From NCBI GenBank assembly GCA_964653655.1, contig CAZZHG010000002.1, positions 29,145-93,144 of the forward strand: a stretch of 64,000 nucleotides of DNA, given 5' to 3'. Position 1 is the stretch's first letter. Every line of letters starts with the position of its first letter. The stretch is from CAZZHG01 sp964653655. GTDB taxonomy: Bacteria > Bdellovibrionota > FAC87 > UBA2466. The notes beneath the pieces were generated by a model, which worked only from the letters and a program-made list of their open reading frames with translations, was not told where the DNA came from and made no database searches. Of the stretch, positions 1 to 8,740 are shown one piece after another. The position numbers and the translations under genes were made by a program.

Positions 1-46
1 GAATTCCAAGTCTGCAATTTTTAGATCCATCATTCGGGAGGCTTAC

Positions 47-1096
47 ATGATTCGTCGGTTGGGCATCGCCTTGTTAGTCGCGCTTTTTGGATGCGCCAAG
101 TCGGGAGATGTAGTCTCCACGGATACGGGCGAGAAAGCCGTGGAAGGGTTGCCGACGCCACCCCTCGGCATCACCTCTAAATTGAGCGAGCTTCCCGAAC
201 CGCCGACGCCCGCGCGAGTCGCTCTCGGCCGCCATCTCTTCTTCGACAAGCGGTTGTCGATAGACAACACCGTTTCCTGCGCCACCTGCCACCGTCCCGA
301 GAACGCCTTCTCGGAACCGACGCCCGTATCGACCGGCGTGAAAGGGCAGAAGGGCGGCAGAAAATCTCCGAGCTTCGTTAATCTCGCGTGGACTCTCTAC
401 CCGCACTTTTTCTGGGACGGCCGGGCCGCCTCCTTGGAAGAGCAGGCGAAAGGACCCATCGCCAATCCCATCGAAATGGGCAACACCCACGAGAACGCCG
501 TGAAAACCATCGCGGGCATCAAAGGGTACGAACCGTTTTTCAAGTCGGCCTTCGGCAGCGCGGAAGTCACAATCGACAAGATCGCTAAGGCCATCGCCGA
601 CTACGAGCGCACCCGCATGAGCGGCAACTCGCCCTTCGACAAATGGCAGGCGGGCGACATGAAGGCGGTTTCCGCCCAGGTTAAAAAAGGCCACGAGCTT
701 TTCTTTGGAAAAGCCCGCTGCAACCAGTGCCACCTCGGCCAGAACTTCACGGACAACCTCTTTCACAACTTAGGTGTGGGCTGGGACAAGAAGGCGAAGA
801 AGCACAAGGACTCGGGCCGCATCGTGGTCTCGAAAAAGCCCGAGGACGAAGGCGCCTTCAAGACTCCCACGATTCGCGACATCTCGAAGCACGCTCCTTA
901 CATGCACGACGGCTCCATGAAGACGCTTCGGGAAGTGGTCCAGCACTACAACAAGGGCGGAAACAAGAACCCGACCCTCAGCCCGAAGATCGAGCCGCTG
1001 AAGCTGACCAACAAGGAAGTCGACGCGATTGTCGCCTTCATGCAGGCTCTCGACGGGGAGGGCTACCAGGATAAGGCGCCCGAACCGGTAATGTAG
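47..1096 (+). CDS. Di-haem cytochrome c peroxidase / MauG-family lipoprotein
   Basis: 349 aa. The N-terminus is a lipoprotein signal with lipobox LFGC (Cys16), so the protein is probably anchored in the periplasm. Two c-type haem motifs are visible, CATCH at residues 78-82 and CNQCH at 225-229, in the spacing of the bacterial di-haem cytochrome c peroxidase (CCP/MauG) family. A late segment with APYMHDGS and a TLREVVQHYN stretch is also typical. CCPs reduce hydrogen peroxide to water with electrons from small cytochromes; MauG relatives oxidise other substrates, and the sequence alone does not separate the two. ATG at 47 follows a GGGAGG ribosome site. The gene stands alone before the phosphate regulon, with no obvious functional link to it. 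Confidence 0.9.
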   Translation: MIRRLGIALLVALFGCAKSGDVVSTDTGEKAVEGLPTPPLGITSKLSELPEPPTPARVALGRHLFFDKRLSIDNTVSCATCHRPENAFSEPTPVSTGVKGQKGGRKSPSFVNLAWTLYPHFFWDGRAASLEEQAKGPIANPIEMGNTHENAVKTIAGIKGYEPFFKSAFGSAEVTIDKIAKAIADYERTRMSGNSPFDKWQAGDMKAVSAQVKKGHELFFGKARCNQCHLGQNFTDNLFHNLGVGWDKKAKKHKDSGRIVVSKKPEDEGAFKTPTIRDISKHAPYMHDGSMKTLREVVQHYNKGGNKNPTLSPKIEPLKLTNKEVDAIVAFMQALDGEGYQDKAPEPVM

Positions 1097-1112
1097 AGCC
1101 TGTTATTCCGGC

Positions 1113-1156
1113 TATTTACCGTATCTTTAACAATTCTTTAAGAAGCTGGGTTATCT
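1113..1156 (+). promoter_or_regulatory. Candidate Pho box and -10 upstream of phoB
   Basis: Three 7-bp units, TATTTAC (1113-1119), TCTTTAA (1124-1130) and TCTTTAA (1135-1141), recur every 11 bp, that is 7-bp repeats with 4-bp spacers. This is the periodicity of PhoB binding sites. A -10-like TTATCT lies at 1151-1156, about 10 bp after the last unit, which is where a Pho box replaces the -35 element. The same arrangement occurs before pstS. The unit differs from the E. coli consensus, so assignment rests on periodicity, position and the shared sequence. Confidence 0.6.
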
Positions 1157-1184
1157 CTGGGGAAACCTTTACCCAGGGGGCACC

Positions 1185-1892
1185 TTGGCAGGCGAGCCTA
1201 AGCACTCGAAAATCAAAGTTCTTATCATCGAGGACGACCCGGACATCGTGGAGCTGCTCGAGTACAACCTCGAGCGCGACGGCTTCGAAGTCGTCACGGC
1301 CCGGGACGGAGAGCTGGGCATCCGGGAAGCGGAACGCTGCCGGCCGGCGGTCATTCTGCTGGACCTGATGCTCCCGCGAGTGGACGGCCTGGAAGTCTGC
1401 CGCACCTTAAGGGGGCGGCCGGCCACCAAAGACACCCCTATCATCATGGTCACCGCGAAGGGCGAGGAGAGCGACGTCGTGCTCGGTCTCGGCATCGGCG
1501 CGGACGACTACGTGGTCAAACCCTTCAGCCCCAAGACCATCAGCGCCCGCATCCGGGCGGTCCTGCGCCGCACGGGCTCCCGCGGCCGGGATACCGACGG
1601 CACGCCCATCAACGTGGGCCCCGTGAACATCGATCCTTCCCGTTACGAAGTAACCGTGGACGGCGAGCCGGTCTCCATGACCCGCGCGGAATTCCGACTC
1701 CTCTATACCTTGGCCTCCCACCGCGGCCGGGTGCTTACCCGCGATCAGCTTCTCGATAAGGTGACCGGCGGGGAAAGCATCGTGATCGATCGCAATGTGG
1801 ACGTGCATATCGGCGCCATTCGCCGTAAGCTCGGCAACCATAGCGAGATGATCAGCACCATCCGTGGGGTGGGGTACAAGATGAAGGACTAG
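1185..1892 (+). CDS. phoB: Phosphate regulon response regulator PhoB
   Basis: 235 aa OmpR/PhoB-type response regulator. The receiver domain (about 10-125) has the acidic pocket E16-D17-D18, phospho-acceptor D60 in the LLDLMLP context and the conserved Lys91 in VTAKGE. The C-terminal winged helix (about 140-232) contains MTRAEFRLLYTLA and the RNVDVHIGAIRRKLG recognition region. It would bind Pho boxes and switch on phosphate-starvation genes when phosphorylated by PhoR. The start is TTG with an AGGGGG ribosome site at 1175-1180. phoR follows 4 bp after the stop and the pst genes come next, which supports PhoB over other OmpR-type regulators. Confidence 0.93.
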   Translation: MAGEPKHSKIKVLIIEDDPDIVELLEYNLERDGFEVVTARDGELGIREAERCRPAVILLDLMLPRVDGLEVCRTLRGRPATKDTPIIMVTAKGEESDVVLGLGIGADDYVVKPFSPKTISARIRAVLRRTGSRGRDTDGTPINVGPVNIDPSRYEVTVDGEPVSMTRAEFRLLYTLASHRGRVLTRDQLLDKVTGGESIVIDRNVDVHIGAIRRKLGNHSEMISTIRGVGYKMKD

Positions 1893-1896
1893 GGGT

Positions 1897-3675
1897 TTGT
1901 TTCATTCCCGCTTTTACTGGAAAGTTTTCGCCAGCTACGTAGCTCTGGTCGGTATCACGAGCGCCTTGCTCGGGGGGCTGGCCTATAGCCGTTTCCGCCA
2001 CACTCTGCGCGATTCGTTCGAGAGCGATCTGCGAGGCCAACTCAACTCGCTGGCCGCCATGGGCCCCGAGGTTTTTCTCAATCCGCTCCAGGAAGATCTC
2101 GAGGAGCGCTTCACTCAGCTCGGTAAAATTTCGAAGTCCCGCTTCACGATCATCGATCCGAAGGGCGTTGTGCTCATGGACACGGAGGCCGATCCCAAGG
2201 GAATGGAGAACCACGGCTCGCGCCCCGAGGTGATGGAGGCCTTGCGCTCGGGGGCCTCCCTCGTGCGGCGCCATAGCGCTACTCTCAAGAAGGATGAGAT
2301 TTACGCGTCCCAAGCCGTCTACCGAGAGGGAAAAGTCCTCGGCGTGCTGAGGGCCGCGATGCCAATTGAGAACGAAAGCACCGTGCTCAACCAGCTCACG
2401 CGAAATATCCTCGCCGCGGTCGGTGCGTGTGTTTTCATCGCGCTTCTGCTGGGGGCGTGGGTCGCCGTGCGAATCACGGCCCCACTCAACGAAATGCGCG
2501 CCGTGGCCGAAGGCATGCGCGTAGGCGAGTACCACCGCCGGGTTACGAGGCTTCCGCGTAACGAGATTGGGCTTCTCGGGGACACATTGAACCGTCTCGG
2601 GGCGGAGCTGACGGTGAAGATTTCGAACCTCGCCCACGAGGAAGCGCAGCTTCGCGCGATTCTCTCCGGCATGGTGGAAGGGGTCATCGCTGTCGACGCG
2701 GGCGACACGATTCTCTACCACAACCGCGCCGCCGCGACCCTTCTCGGCCGAGAGGGGGAAGGCGGGCTATCGGGAAAGAAGATTTGGCAGTTTCTCGAGC
2801 TCCGCGGGCTTCGGGAAGTCGTCGAGCAGGTACGGGAAAAACGCGAGTCCGTGCAGAAGGAAATCCGTCTCACGCTCGAAGCGGGAGATCGGGTGCTCAA
2901 CCTTCACGCGACGCCCTTCGAGACGTCCGTGTCCCGCGGCGTGATTCTCGTGCTCCACGACATCACCGAGCTCAGGCGGCTGGAAAGCGTGCGCCGGGAC
3001 TTCGTCGCCAACGTTTCCCACGAGCTCAAGACGCCGCTCACTTCCATCAAGGGGTACGTCGAGACGCTTCTCGAAGGCGCCATCAACGACGAAAAACACA
3101 ACACCCGCTTTCTGGAAAAAATTCACAAGCACGTGGGGCATCTGACGGATCTCGTGCAGGACTTGCTCGCCCTCGGCGAGATCGAGTCGGAGACCAAGCG
3201 GCCGACGCTTTCGACCGTCGATTGGAATCCGGCCATCGATGAAGTCGTCGGGCGTTACGAGCTCGAGCTCACGCGCCGAAAGCTCACTTGCCGGCGGGAT
3301 CCTTCGGGACCGGTTCGCGTGGTCGCCGACGCCGACGGTCTTTACCAGATCGCAAGCAATCTCGTTTCCAACGCCATCAAGTACACGCCGGAAGGCGGAA
3401 ACATTCAGGTGCGGTGTTACGAAAAAGACGGCTTCGGCTGCCTCGAGGTCGTGGACACCGGCGTGGGAATCCCTGAAAAAGACCTTCCCCGCATCTTCGA
3501 GCGGTTCTACCGGGTCGACAAAGCCCGTTCCCGTGAAGTCGGGGGCACCGGCCTCGGACTCTCCATCGTGAAGCATCTGGTGGGGTCCATGAACGGCGAA
3601 ATCCGGGTCGAAAGCAGGCTCGGCGGGGGCTCCAAGTTCACGGTCCGCCTGCCGCTAAGTGCCGAGACCGCTTGA
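1897..3675 (+). CDS. phoR: Phosphate regulon sensor histidine kinase PhoR
   Basis: 592 aa membrane histidine kinase. Order: TM1 (about 8-30), periplasmic sensor segment (about 31-167), TM2 (about 168-190), HAMP (about 190-242), PAS (about 250-360), HisKA with phospho-acceptor His375 in NVSHELKTP, and HATPase_c with the N box SNLVSNAIKYTP, DTGVGIP and GGTGLGLS. The large periplasmic part makes it longer than E. coli PhoR and like the Gram-positive/delta-proteobacterial type. It phosphorylates PhoB when phosphate is scarce and is normally restrained by PstSCAB-PhoU, encoded just downstream. The start is TTG at 1897, 4 bp after phoB, so translation is probably coupled. Confidence 0.92.
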   Translation: MFHSRFYWKVFASYVALVGITSALLGGLAYSRFRHTLRDSFESDLRGQLNSLAAMGPEVFLNPLQEDLEERFTQLGKISKSRFTIIDPKGVVLMDTEADPKGMENHGSRPEVMEALRSGASLVRRHSATLKKDEIYASQAVYREGKVLGVLRAAMPIENESTVLNQLTRNILAAVGACVFIALLLGAWVAVRITAPLNEMRAVAEGMRVGEYHRRVTRLPRNEIGLLGDTLNRLGAELTVKISNLAHEEAQLRAILSGMVEGVIAVDAGDTILYHNRAAATLLGREGEGGLSGKKIWQFLELRGLREVVEQVREKRESVQKEIRLTLEAGDRVLNLHATPFETSVSRGVILVLHDITELRRLESVRRDFVANVSHELKTPLTSIKGYVETLLEGAINDEKHNTRFLEKIHKHVGHLTDLVQDLLALGEIESETKRPTLSTVDWNPAIDEVVGRYELELTRRKLTCRRDPSGPVRVVADADGLYQIASNLVSNAIKYTPEGGNIQVRCYEKDGFGCLEVVDTGVGIPEKDLPRIFERFYRVDKARSREVGGTGLGLSIVKHLVGSMNGEIRVESRLGGGSKFTVRLPLSAETA

Positions 3676-3684
3676 TTATCCCTC

Positions 3685-3742
3685 CCTTTAAGGCGTCTTT
3701 TTAGAATCTTTACAGTCTCTCGATAGATCAGTGCGGTATAGC
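3685..3742 (+). promoter_or_regulatory. Candidate Pho box and -10 upstream of pstS
   Basis: Four 7-bp units occur every 11 bp: CCTTTAA (3685-3691), TCTTTTT (3696-3702), TCTTTAC (3707-3713) and TCTCGAT (3718-3724). A -10-like TATAGC sits at 3737-3742, 12 bp after the last unit. The unit sequence and geometry match the element before phoB, giving a working consensus T(C/A)TTTA(A/C). Predicted transcription starts near 3749, about 24 nt before the pstS ATG. Confidence 0.6.
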
Positions 3743-3772
3743 AACCCGCTTTCTTCTTAAGGAGTGTCGCTC

Positions 3773-4705
3773 ATGGTTCGAATTGCGCTACTAGCTCTGG
3801 CCCTCGTGTTCGTCTCCCCGGCCACTCAGGCTGCCACCGAGCTTACCGGTCAGCTCCGGGTCGACGGTTCCAGCACCGTTTATCCGATCACCGCCGCGAT
3901 CGCGGAGGAGTTCAACAAGCTGCCGAACGCCAAGCAAGTTAAGGTCACCGTCGCGTACTCCGGTACGGGCGGCGGCTTCAAGAAGTGGTGCCTCGGCGAA
4001 ACCGACATCAACGACGCTTCCCGCTCCATCAAGGACGAAGAGAAGAAGTGCGCGGCCGAGCACAAGATCACTTACATCGAGCTGCCGGTCGCTTATGACG
4101 GTCTTACGGTCGTCACGAGCCAGAAGAACAAGTTTCTGAAATCGCTGACCCTCGCTCAGCTCAAGAGAATCTGGGAGCCCAGCTCCACGGTTAAGACTTG
4201 GAAAGACGTCGATCCCACGTGGCCGGCGGACGAAATCAAGCTCTTCGGGCCCGGTACGGAATCGGGAACGTTCGACTACTTCACCGAAGAAGTGAACGGC
4301 AAGGCGCGTGCTAGCCGCTCCGATTACGTCGCGAGTGAAGACGACAACGTCCTCGTGAAGGGCGTGGAGTCCAGCCCCAACACGCTCGGCTACTTCGGTT
4401 ACGCCTACTACCTGGAAAACCAGAAACTCCTGAAGGCCGTTCCGCTTGATAAGGGCAAGGGCGCCGTGCTCGCTTCCGACAAGACGATCGAGGCGGGTAC
4501 GTATCCGCTCTCCCGCAAGGTATTCATCTACGTCAGCAGCACCGCGGCGGAGCGCCCCGAAGTGCAGGCCTTCGTGAAGTATTACCTGGAGAAGGCCGCC
4601 GAGATCGCGCACCAGGTCGGCTACACGCCCCTGAAGGCGGCCGATTACAAAAAGGCTCTCCAGGCTTTCGAGAAGTTCATTCCCGGTAAGGCCATCAAAG
4701 GCTAA
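3773..4705 (+). CDS. pstS: Phosphate ABC transporter substrate-binding protein PstS
   Basis: 310 aa with a cleavable signal peptide ending near ATQAA. It has the PstS/PBP-like fold signatures: VDGSSTVYPIT (phosphate-binding loop), SGTGGGFKKWCLGE and the GPGTESGTFDYF segment. It captures inorganic phosphate in the periplasm for PstCAB. The ATG at 3773 is chosen because AAGGAG (3759-3764) lies 8 nt upstream; the in-frame GTG at 3764 would overlap that ribosome site. First gene of pstS-pstC-pstA-pstB-phoU, downstream of a candidate Pho box, so phosphate starvation induction is expected. Confidence 0.93.
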   Translation: MVRIALLALALVFVSPATQAATELTGQLRVDGSSTVYPITAAIAEEFNKLPNAKQVKVTVAYSGTGGGFKKWCLGETDINDASRSIKDEEKKCAAEHKITYIELPVAYDGLTVVTSQKNKFLKSLTLAQLKRIWEPSSTVKTWKDVDPTWPADEIKLFGPGTESGTFDYFTEEVNGKARASRSDYVASEDDNVLVKGVESSPNTLGYFGYAYYLENQKLLKAVPLDKGKGAVLASDKTIEAGTYPLSRKVFIYVSSTAAERPEVQAFVKYYLEKAAEIAHQVGYTPLKAADYKKALQAFEKFIPGKAIKG

Positions 4706-4719
4706 GAGGGGATATTTCG

Positions 4720-5640
4720 ATGGACGTGGGGCTTACGGAATCGGCGCAAGGCGCCTCTCGAAGAAAGCGGAACGAGTCGATTATCCGCATGGCGCTTTTT
4801 GCGTGCGCCTTTCTCTCGGTCGTGACGACGGCGGGAATCATTTACGTCCTCGTCTCGGAGTCGATCCATTTCTTCGCGCACGTCTCTCCCTGGGCGTTTC
4901 TGACGGGGACGAGATGGGCGCCGATTCTGGAGCCCCAGTCTTTCGGATCCGTGCCGCTCCTGTGGGGCACGCTGCAAATCGCCATCGGTTCGGGGCTCAT
5001 CGCCGTGCCGCTGGGCCTCGGCTGCGCGATCTTTCTGAGCGAGTACGCCTCTGACGGCGTTCGCATGATCGTAAAGCCCGTTCTCGAAGTGCTCGCGGGG
5101 GTGCCCACGGTGGTTTACGGCTACTTCGCCGTGACGACGGTCACGCCGTGGCTCTCCAAGTTCATTCCTCAGATAGAAGTATTCAACGCACTCTCGGCGT
5201 CCATTGTGGTGGGCATCATGGTGCTGCCTCTGATCGCGTCCCTTTCGGATGACGCCCTTCGCGCGGTGCCGAAATCCATCCGTTACGCCGGGTACGCGCT
5301 CGGCGCGACGAAGGCGGAAGTGTCGACGAACATCGTCGTTCCGGGGGCGCTCTCGGGCATTCTCGCCTCCTTCGTGCTGGCATTGTCCCGCGCCATCGGC
5401 GAGACGATGGCGGTGACGCTCGCCGCGGGCGCCAATCCGCACATCAGTTTCAATTTTCTGGAAAGCATTCAAACCATGACGGGATTCATGGTGCAGATTT
5501 CCATGGGGGACGTAGCCATGGGTTCGATTGAGTACCAGACGCTGTTCGCGGTGGGGCTCACGTTGTTCCTGATGACCCTTGGCATGAACCTGCTGTCTCA
5601 TTGGGTGGTGAGACGGTTTTCCCGGTACCCCCAGGTTTGA
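4720..5640 (+). CDS. pstC: Phosphate ABC transporter permease PstC
   Basis: 306 aa inner-membrane permease with about six membrane segments. The binding-protein-dependent transport (BPD) signature is present around YALGATKAEVSTNIVVPGA, followed by SGILASFVLALSRAIGETMAV, a hallmark of PstC/PstA proteins. It forms the transmembrane channel with PstA, driven by PstB. ATG at 4720 follows GAGGGG and lies 14 bp after pstS. The pstA gene overlaps or abuts the stop. Nothing unusual is seen. Confidence 0.93.
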   Translation: MDVGLTESAQGASRRKRNESIIRMALFACAFLSVVTTAGIIYVLVSESIHFFAHVSPWAFLTGTRWAPILEPQSFGSVPLLWGTLQIAIGSGLIAVPLGLGCAIFLSEYASDGVRMIVKPVLEVLAGVPTVVYGYFAVTTVTPWLSKFIPQIEVFNALSASIVVGIMVLPLIASLSDDALRAVPKSIRYAGYALGATKAEVSTNIVVPGALSGILASFVLALSRAIGETMAVTLAAGANPHISFNFLESIQTMTGFMVQISMGDVAMGSIEYQTLFAVGLTLFLMTLGMNLLSHWVVRRFSRYPQV

Positions 5641-5663
5641 TGGACGACCCAAAAGGAAAGCCG

Positions 5664-6659
5664 ATGTCGGACGGATCAAAAGTCGAGTTGACGCTGAGCC
5701 CGAAGCTGATGGTGCCCGCTTTCGCGAGCCGCCCGGAAGTGGCCGAGCGCCCTAGAGCGAAGGCCGAGGCTCCTGTTTTCACGGCGGTGACCGGCACGTT
5801 TCGGCCGAGGCTGGCGTACCGCCGCTGGAAGGCGAGGGCGTTCTTTTTGCTCGTCGTCGGCGCGGTGACCATCGGCATTCTGTCGCTCGGGCTGCTTCTG
5901 ATGGAAGTCTTCCTCGGCGGCTTCGATTCTCTCAGCTGGAGCTTTCTGACGAGCTTTCCGTCCCGTTTCGCGGTGAAGGCCGGCCTTTACTCCGCCCTCA
6001 TCGGAAGCATTTGGACGATGGCGCTTACCGCCGCCATGTCGGTCCCCCTCGGAGTGGGAGCCGCCCTCTATCTCGAGGAGTACGCGAAACGCGGCAAGCT
6101 TTCCAACTTCATCGAGATCAACATCGCGAACCTCGCGGGCGTGCCCTCGATCATCTACGGCCTTCTTGGCCTCGTGGTCTTCGTGAGAGGGTTCATGCTC
6201 GGCCGAAGCGTAATCGCCGGCGCGCTCACTCTCACTTTGCTCATTCTTCCGGTCATCATTGTCGCTTCGCGGGAAGCCCTGCGGGGCGTTCCCACTTCTA
6301 TCCGGCAGGCGGCTTATGCGCTTGGAGCCACGAAATGGCAGACGCTTTGGGCCCACGTATTACCGGCGGCGACCCCCGGCATTCTGACCGGCGTGATCTT
6401 GTCTCTTTCGCGGGCAATGGGTGAGACGGCGCCTCTCATCGTCGTCGGAGCGGTCGCTTACGTCGCATTCACGCCCGATAGCCTGACTTCAGCTTTCACG
6501 GTGTTGCCCATTCAAATCTACGACTGGACCTCCCGTCCCCAGGAAGCGTTCCACGGCCTTGCGGCCGCGGGCATCCTGGTGCTCCTCGCCGTGCTCCTCT
6601 CTCTCAATGCGGTCGCGATCGTCATCCGCAACCGTTATCAAAGGAAATACCGATGGTAG
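5664..6659 (+). CDS. pstA: Phosphate ABC transporter permease PstA
   Basis: 331 aa from the chosen ATG at 5664, which follows AAAGGAAAG; an in-frame ATG at 5640 overlapping the pstC stop is possible but has no ribosome site. About 55 hydrophilic residues precede the first membrane segment. The BPD loop YALGATKWQTLWAHVLPAA and SLSRAMGETAPLIVVGA identify PstA rather than a generic permease. It partners PstC in the membrane. The last 7 nt overlap pstB, suggesting coupled translation. Confidence 0.92.
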   Translation: MSDGSKVELTLSPKLMVPAFASRPEVAERPRAKAEAPVFTAVTGTFRPRLAYRRWKARAFFLLVVGAVTIGILSLGLLLMEVFLGGFDSLSWSFLTSFPSRFAVKAGLYSALIGSIWTMALTAAMSVPLGVGAALYLEEYAKRGKLSNFIEINIANLAGVPSIIYGLLGLVVFVRGFMLGRSVIAGALTLTLLILPVIIVASREALRGVPTSIRQAAYALGATKWQTLWAHVLPAATPGILTGVILSLSRAMGETAPLIVVGAVAYVAFTPDSLTSAFTVLPIQIYDWTSRPQEAFHGLAAAGILVLLAVLLSLNAVAIVIRNRYQRKYRW

Positions 6660-7426
6660 AAACCGCCGTTCAAATCGAAAACCCGGTCCTTGCGACCCGC
6701 GGCCTCAATATTCGTTACGGCTCGCGCCCTGCGGTGAAGGACGTGACTCTTGAGATTCCGAAGCACGCCATCACGGCCATCATCGGGCCGTCCGGCTGCG
6801 GGAAGAGCACGTTTCTTCGCACGTTCAACCGCATGAACGATTTCATCGACGGCGTCAGCATCGACGGCGACGTGCTTTTTCAGGGGCGCGATATTTTCGA
6901 AAAAGGCCTTGATCCCGTGGAAGTGCGCCGGCGCATCGGCATGGTCTTCCAGAAGCCGAATCCGTTCCCCGGCTCGATCTACAAGAACGTCTCCTGGGGA
7001 CCTCAAATCAACGGATACAAGGGCGATCTGAACGAGCTCGTCGAACGCTGCCTGACGAAGGCGGCGCTCTGGAACGAAGTGAAGGACAAGTTGAACGAAA
7101 GCGGCCTCGCGCTCTCCGGCGGCCAGCAGCAGCGCCTTTGCATCGCGCGGGCCATCGCGATGGACCCGGAGGTGATTCTCTTCGACGAACCCTGCTCGGC
7201 CCTCGACCCTGCGTCGACCGCCAAGATCGAAGAGCTGCTTCTCGAATTGAAAGAGCGTTATACAATCGTCATCGTGACCCACAATATGCAGCAGGCGGCG
7301 CGGCTATCGGATTACACCGCTTTTTTCTGTCAGGGTTTTCTCGTGGAGTTCGGGGCCACGAGGGACATCTTCACGGCGCCGAAAAAGCGCGAGACTGAGG
7401 ATTACGTCACCGGCCGTTTCGGCTGA
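6653..7426 (+). CDS. pstB: Phosphate ABC transporter ATPase PstB
   Basis: 257 aa ABC ATPase. Walker A GPSGCGKST, the PstB-typical FLRTFNRMND that follows it, Q-loop VFQKPNPFPGSIY, signature LSGGQQQR and Walker B VILFDEPCSALDP are all intact. It hydrolyses ATP to drive phosphate import through PstCA and also conveys the phosphate signal to PhoR with PhoU. It starts inside the end of pstA and is followed 17 bp later by phoU. Confidence 0.95.
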   Translation: MVETAVQIENPVLATRGLNIRYGSRPAVKDVTLEIPKHAITAIIGPSGCGKSTFLRTFNRMNDFIDGVSIDGDVLFQGRDIFEKGLDPVEVRRRIGMVFQKPNPFPGSIYKNVSWGPQINGYKGDLNELVERCLTKAALWNEVKDKLNESGLALSGGQQQRLCIARAIAMDPEVILFDEPCSALDPASTAKIEELLLELKERYTIVIVTHNMQQAARLSDYTAFFCQGFLVEFGATRDIFTAPKKRETEDYVTGRFG

Positions 7427-7443
7427 GGAAAGGTTGAGGGTTC

Positions 7444-8166
7444 ATGTCCAAGCATCTGCACCACAGCATGGGCGAGCTTAAGAAGTCGGTTCTTACTCTC
7501 GGCGGCCTCGTCGAGGAGTCGATCGAGCTAGGCTCGCGGGCCCTTCGGGACCAGGACGCGAGGCTCGGCGCGGTGGTCGCGGCCGACGACGACGCCATCG
7601 ACAAGATGGAGCTGAAAATCGAGGACGACTGCCTGAAGCTGCTCGCCCTCTATCAGCCCGTGGCCGAGGATTTGCGCTTTCTTTGCGCCGTCATGAAGAT
7701 CAATAACGACCTCGAGCGCCTGGGCGATCTCGCCGCCAGCATGGCGCGCCGGGGAGGGCGCATCGGGCAGATGCTGCCCCCCGATTTGAGCGAGTCCTTC
7801 GATACGATGGCGCGCGAAGTGATCCGGATGCTCCGAAACGTCCTTCAGGCTTTCGTCGAGCGCGATCCGGCCGCGGCCCGCCTCGTCGTCAAGTACGACG
7901 ACATGGTGGACGGGCTCCACCGAAATCTCATCGATCGCATCATCGCTTACATGAAGCAGCTTCCGGCTCACGTGGAACCGGGTGTGCATCTCGTTTGGGT
8001 TTCCCGCAACCTCGAGCGCATCGCCGACCACATCACTAATATCGCCGAAGACATCGTCTACATGGTCGAGGGCGAGACGATTCGCCACCAGCTGCGCGGC
8101 CCGCGCGCGGATGCCCCGATCGATCCCAATAGGAACGTGCTGACTCTGAAATCCCCGGAGCGCTGA
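7444..8166 (+). CDS. phoU: Phosphate signalling protein PhoU
   Basis: 240 aa, all-helical, with two PhoU three-helix repeats (about 10-110 and 115-215). The metal-binding style motif is seen in both repeats: MKINNDLERLGDLA in the first and WVSRNLERIADHITNIAED in the second. PhoU couples the Pst transporter to PhoR and limits phosphate uptake when phosphate is plentiful. It is the last gene of the regulon. The adjacent thioesterase gene converges on it with only 2 bp between the stops, and no terminator hairpin is visible there. Confidence 0.93.
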   Translation: MSKHLHHSMGELKKSVLTLGGLVEESIELGSRALRDQDARLGAVVAADDDAIDKMELKIEDDCLKLLALYQPVAEDLRFLCAVMKINNDLERLGDLAASMARRGGRIGQMLPPDLSESFDTMAREVIRMLRNVLQAFVERDPAAARLVVKYDDMVDGLHRNLIDRIIAYMKQLPAHVEPGVHLVWVSRNLERIADHITNIAEDIVYMVEGETIRHQLRGPRADAPIDPNRNVLTLKSPER

Positions 8167-8168
8167 GG

Positions 8169-8627
8169 CTACCACTCGGCAAGCGAGAAACCGGCGGGCG
8201 GCGGTTGCGCGTCCGCTAACTTGGTTCGGATGGCGAAGCACGAATAGATCTCTTCCGGAATCCGGCGGGGAAGTCCCCGCTTCAAATCAACGAACGCCCA
8301 GATCGTTTCGGCGCGCGCGATCACGCGCGGCTTTTCCCCTAGCCGTTCCATGGTGTACCGGCGCAAGGATTTGGCGCTGTTCATGTCCTCGACCCAAGTT
8401 CTCACCCGAAGCTGGTCTCCGGGGTTTGCCTGTCCCAGATAGGTGATCCGGTGGGAGTGGACCATGAAAGCCGAGCCGTACGCGACGTAACGTTCGGGGG
8501 TCCAGCCCACGTCGCTCGAAGCGGCGATCGCGGCCTTCTGAACCCAGTCCACGAAAGCCACGTTGCTCGCGTGTCCCAGCCAGTCCGTTTCGCTCTCTAA
8601 GACCGTGTGATGCCAGTCGAAAAACAT
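8169..8627 (-). CDS. Acyl-CoA thioesterase, YbgC / 4-hydroxybenzoyl-CoA-type hotdog fold
   Basis: 152 aa, the normal length for a single hotdog domain. The N-terminal active-site region reads SETDWLGHASNVAFVDWVQ, matching the family pattern D-x-x-G-H-x-x-N-x-x-Y/F around the catalytic Asp, followed by RITYLGQANPGDQLRVRTWV. Such enzymes hydrolyse short or aromatic acyl-CoA thioesters; the substrate cannot be read from sequence. It is monocistronic, convergent with phoU, and unrelated to the phosphate genes. Confidence 0.82.
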   Translation of the reverse strand: MFFDWHHTVLESETDWLGHASNVAFVDWVQKAAIAASSDVGWTPERYVAYGSAFMVHSHRITYLGQANPGDQLRVRTWVEDMNSAKSLRRYTMERLGEKPRVIARAETIWAFVDLKRGLPRRIPEEIYSCFAIRTKLADAQPPPAGFSLAEW

Positions 8628-8740
8628 CGTTCGGCAGTTTCGGTCCCAGGCGTTTGCCGGTCAAGGATTAGACCTTGCCCGGCCCTACCCAGCGGGATAT
8701 AGCTCAACGCGTTAGGGTCGTACCTTATTTGGGAGTGTGT

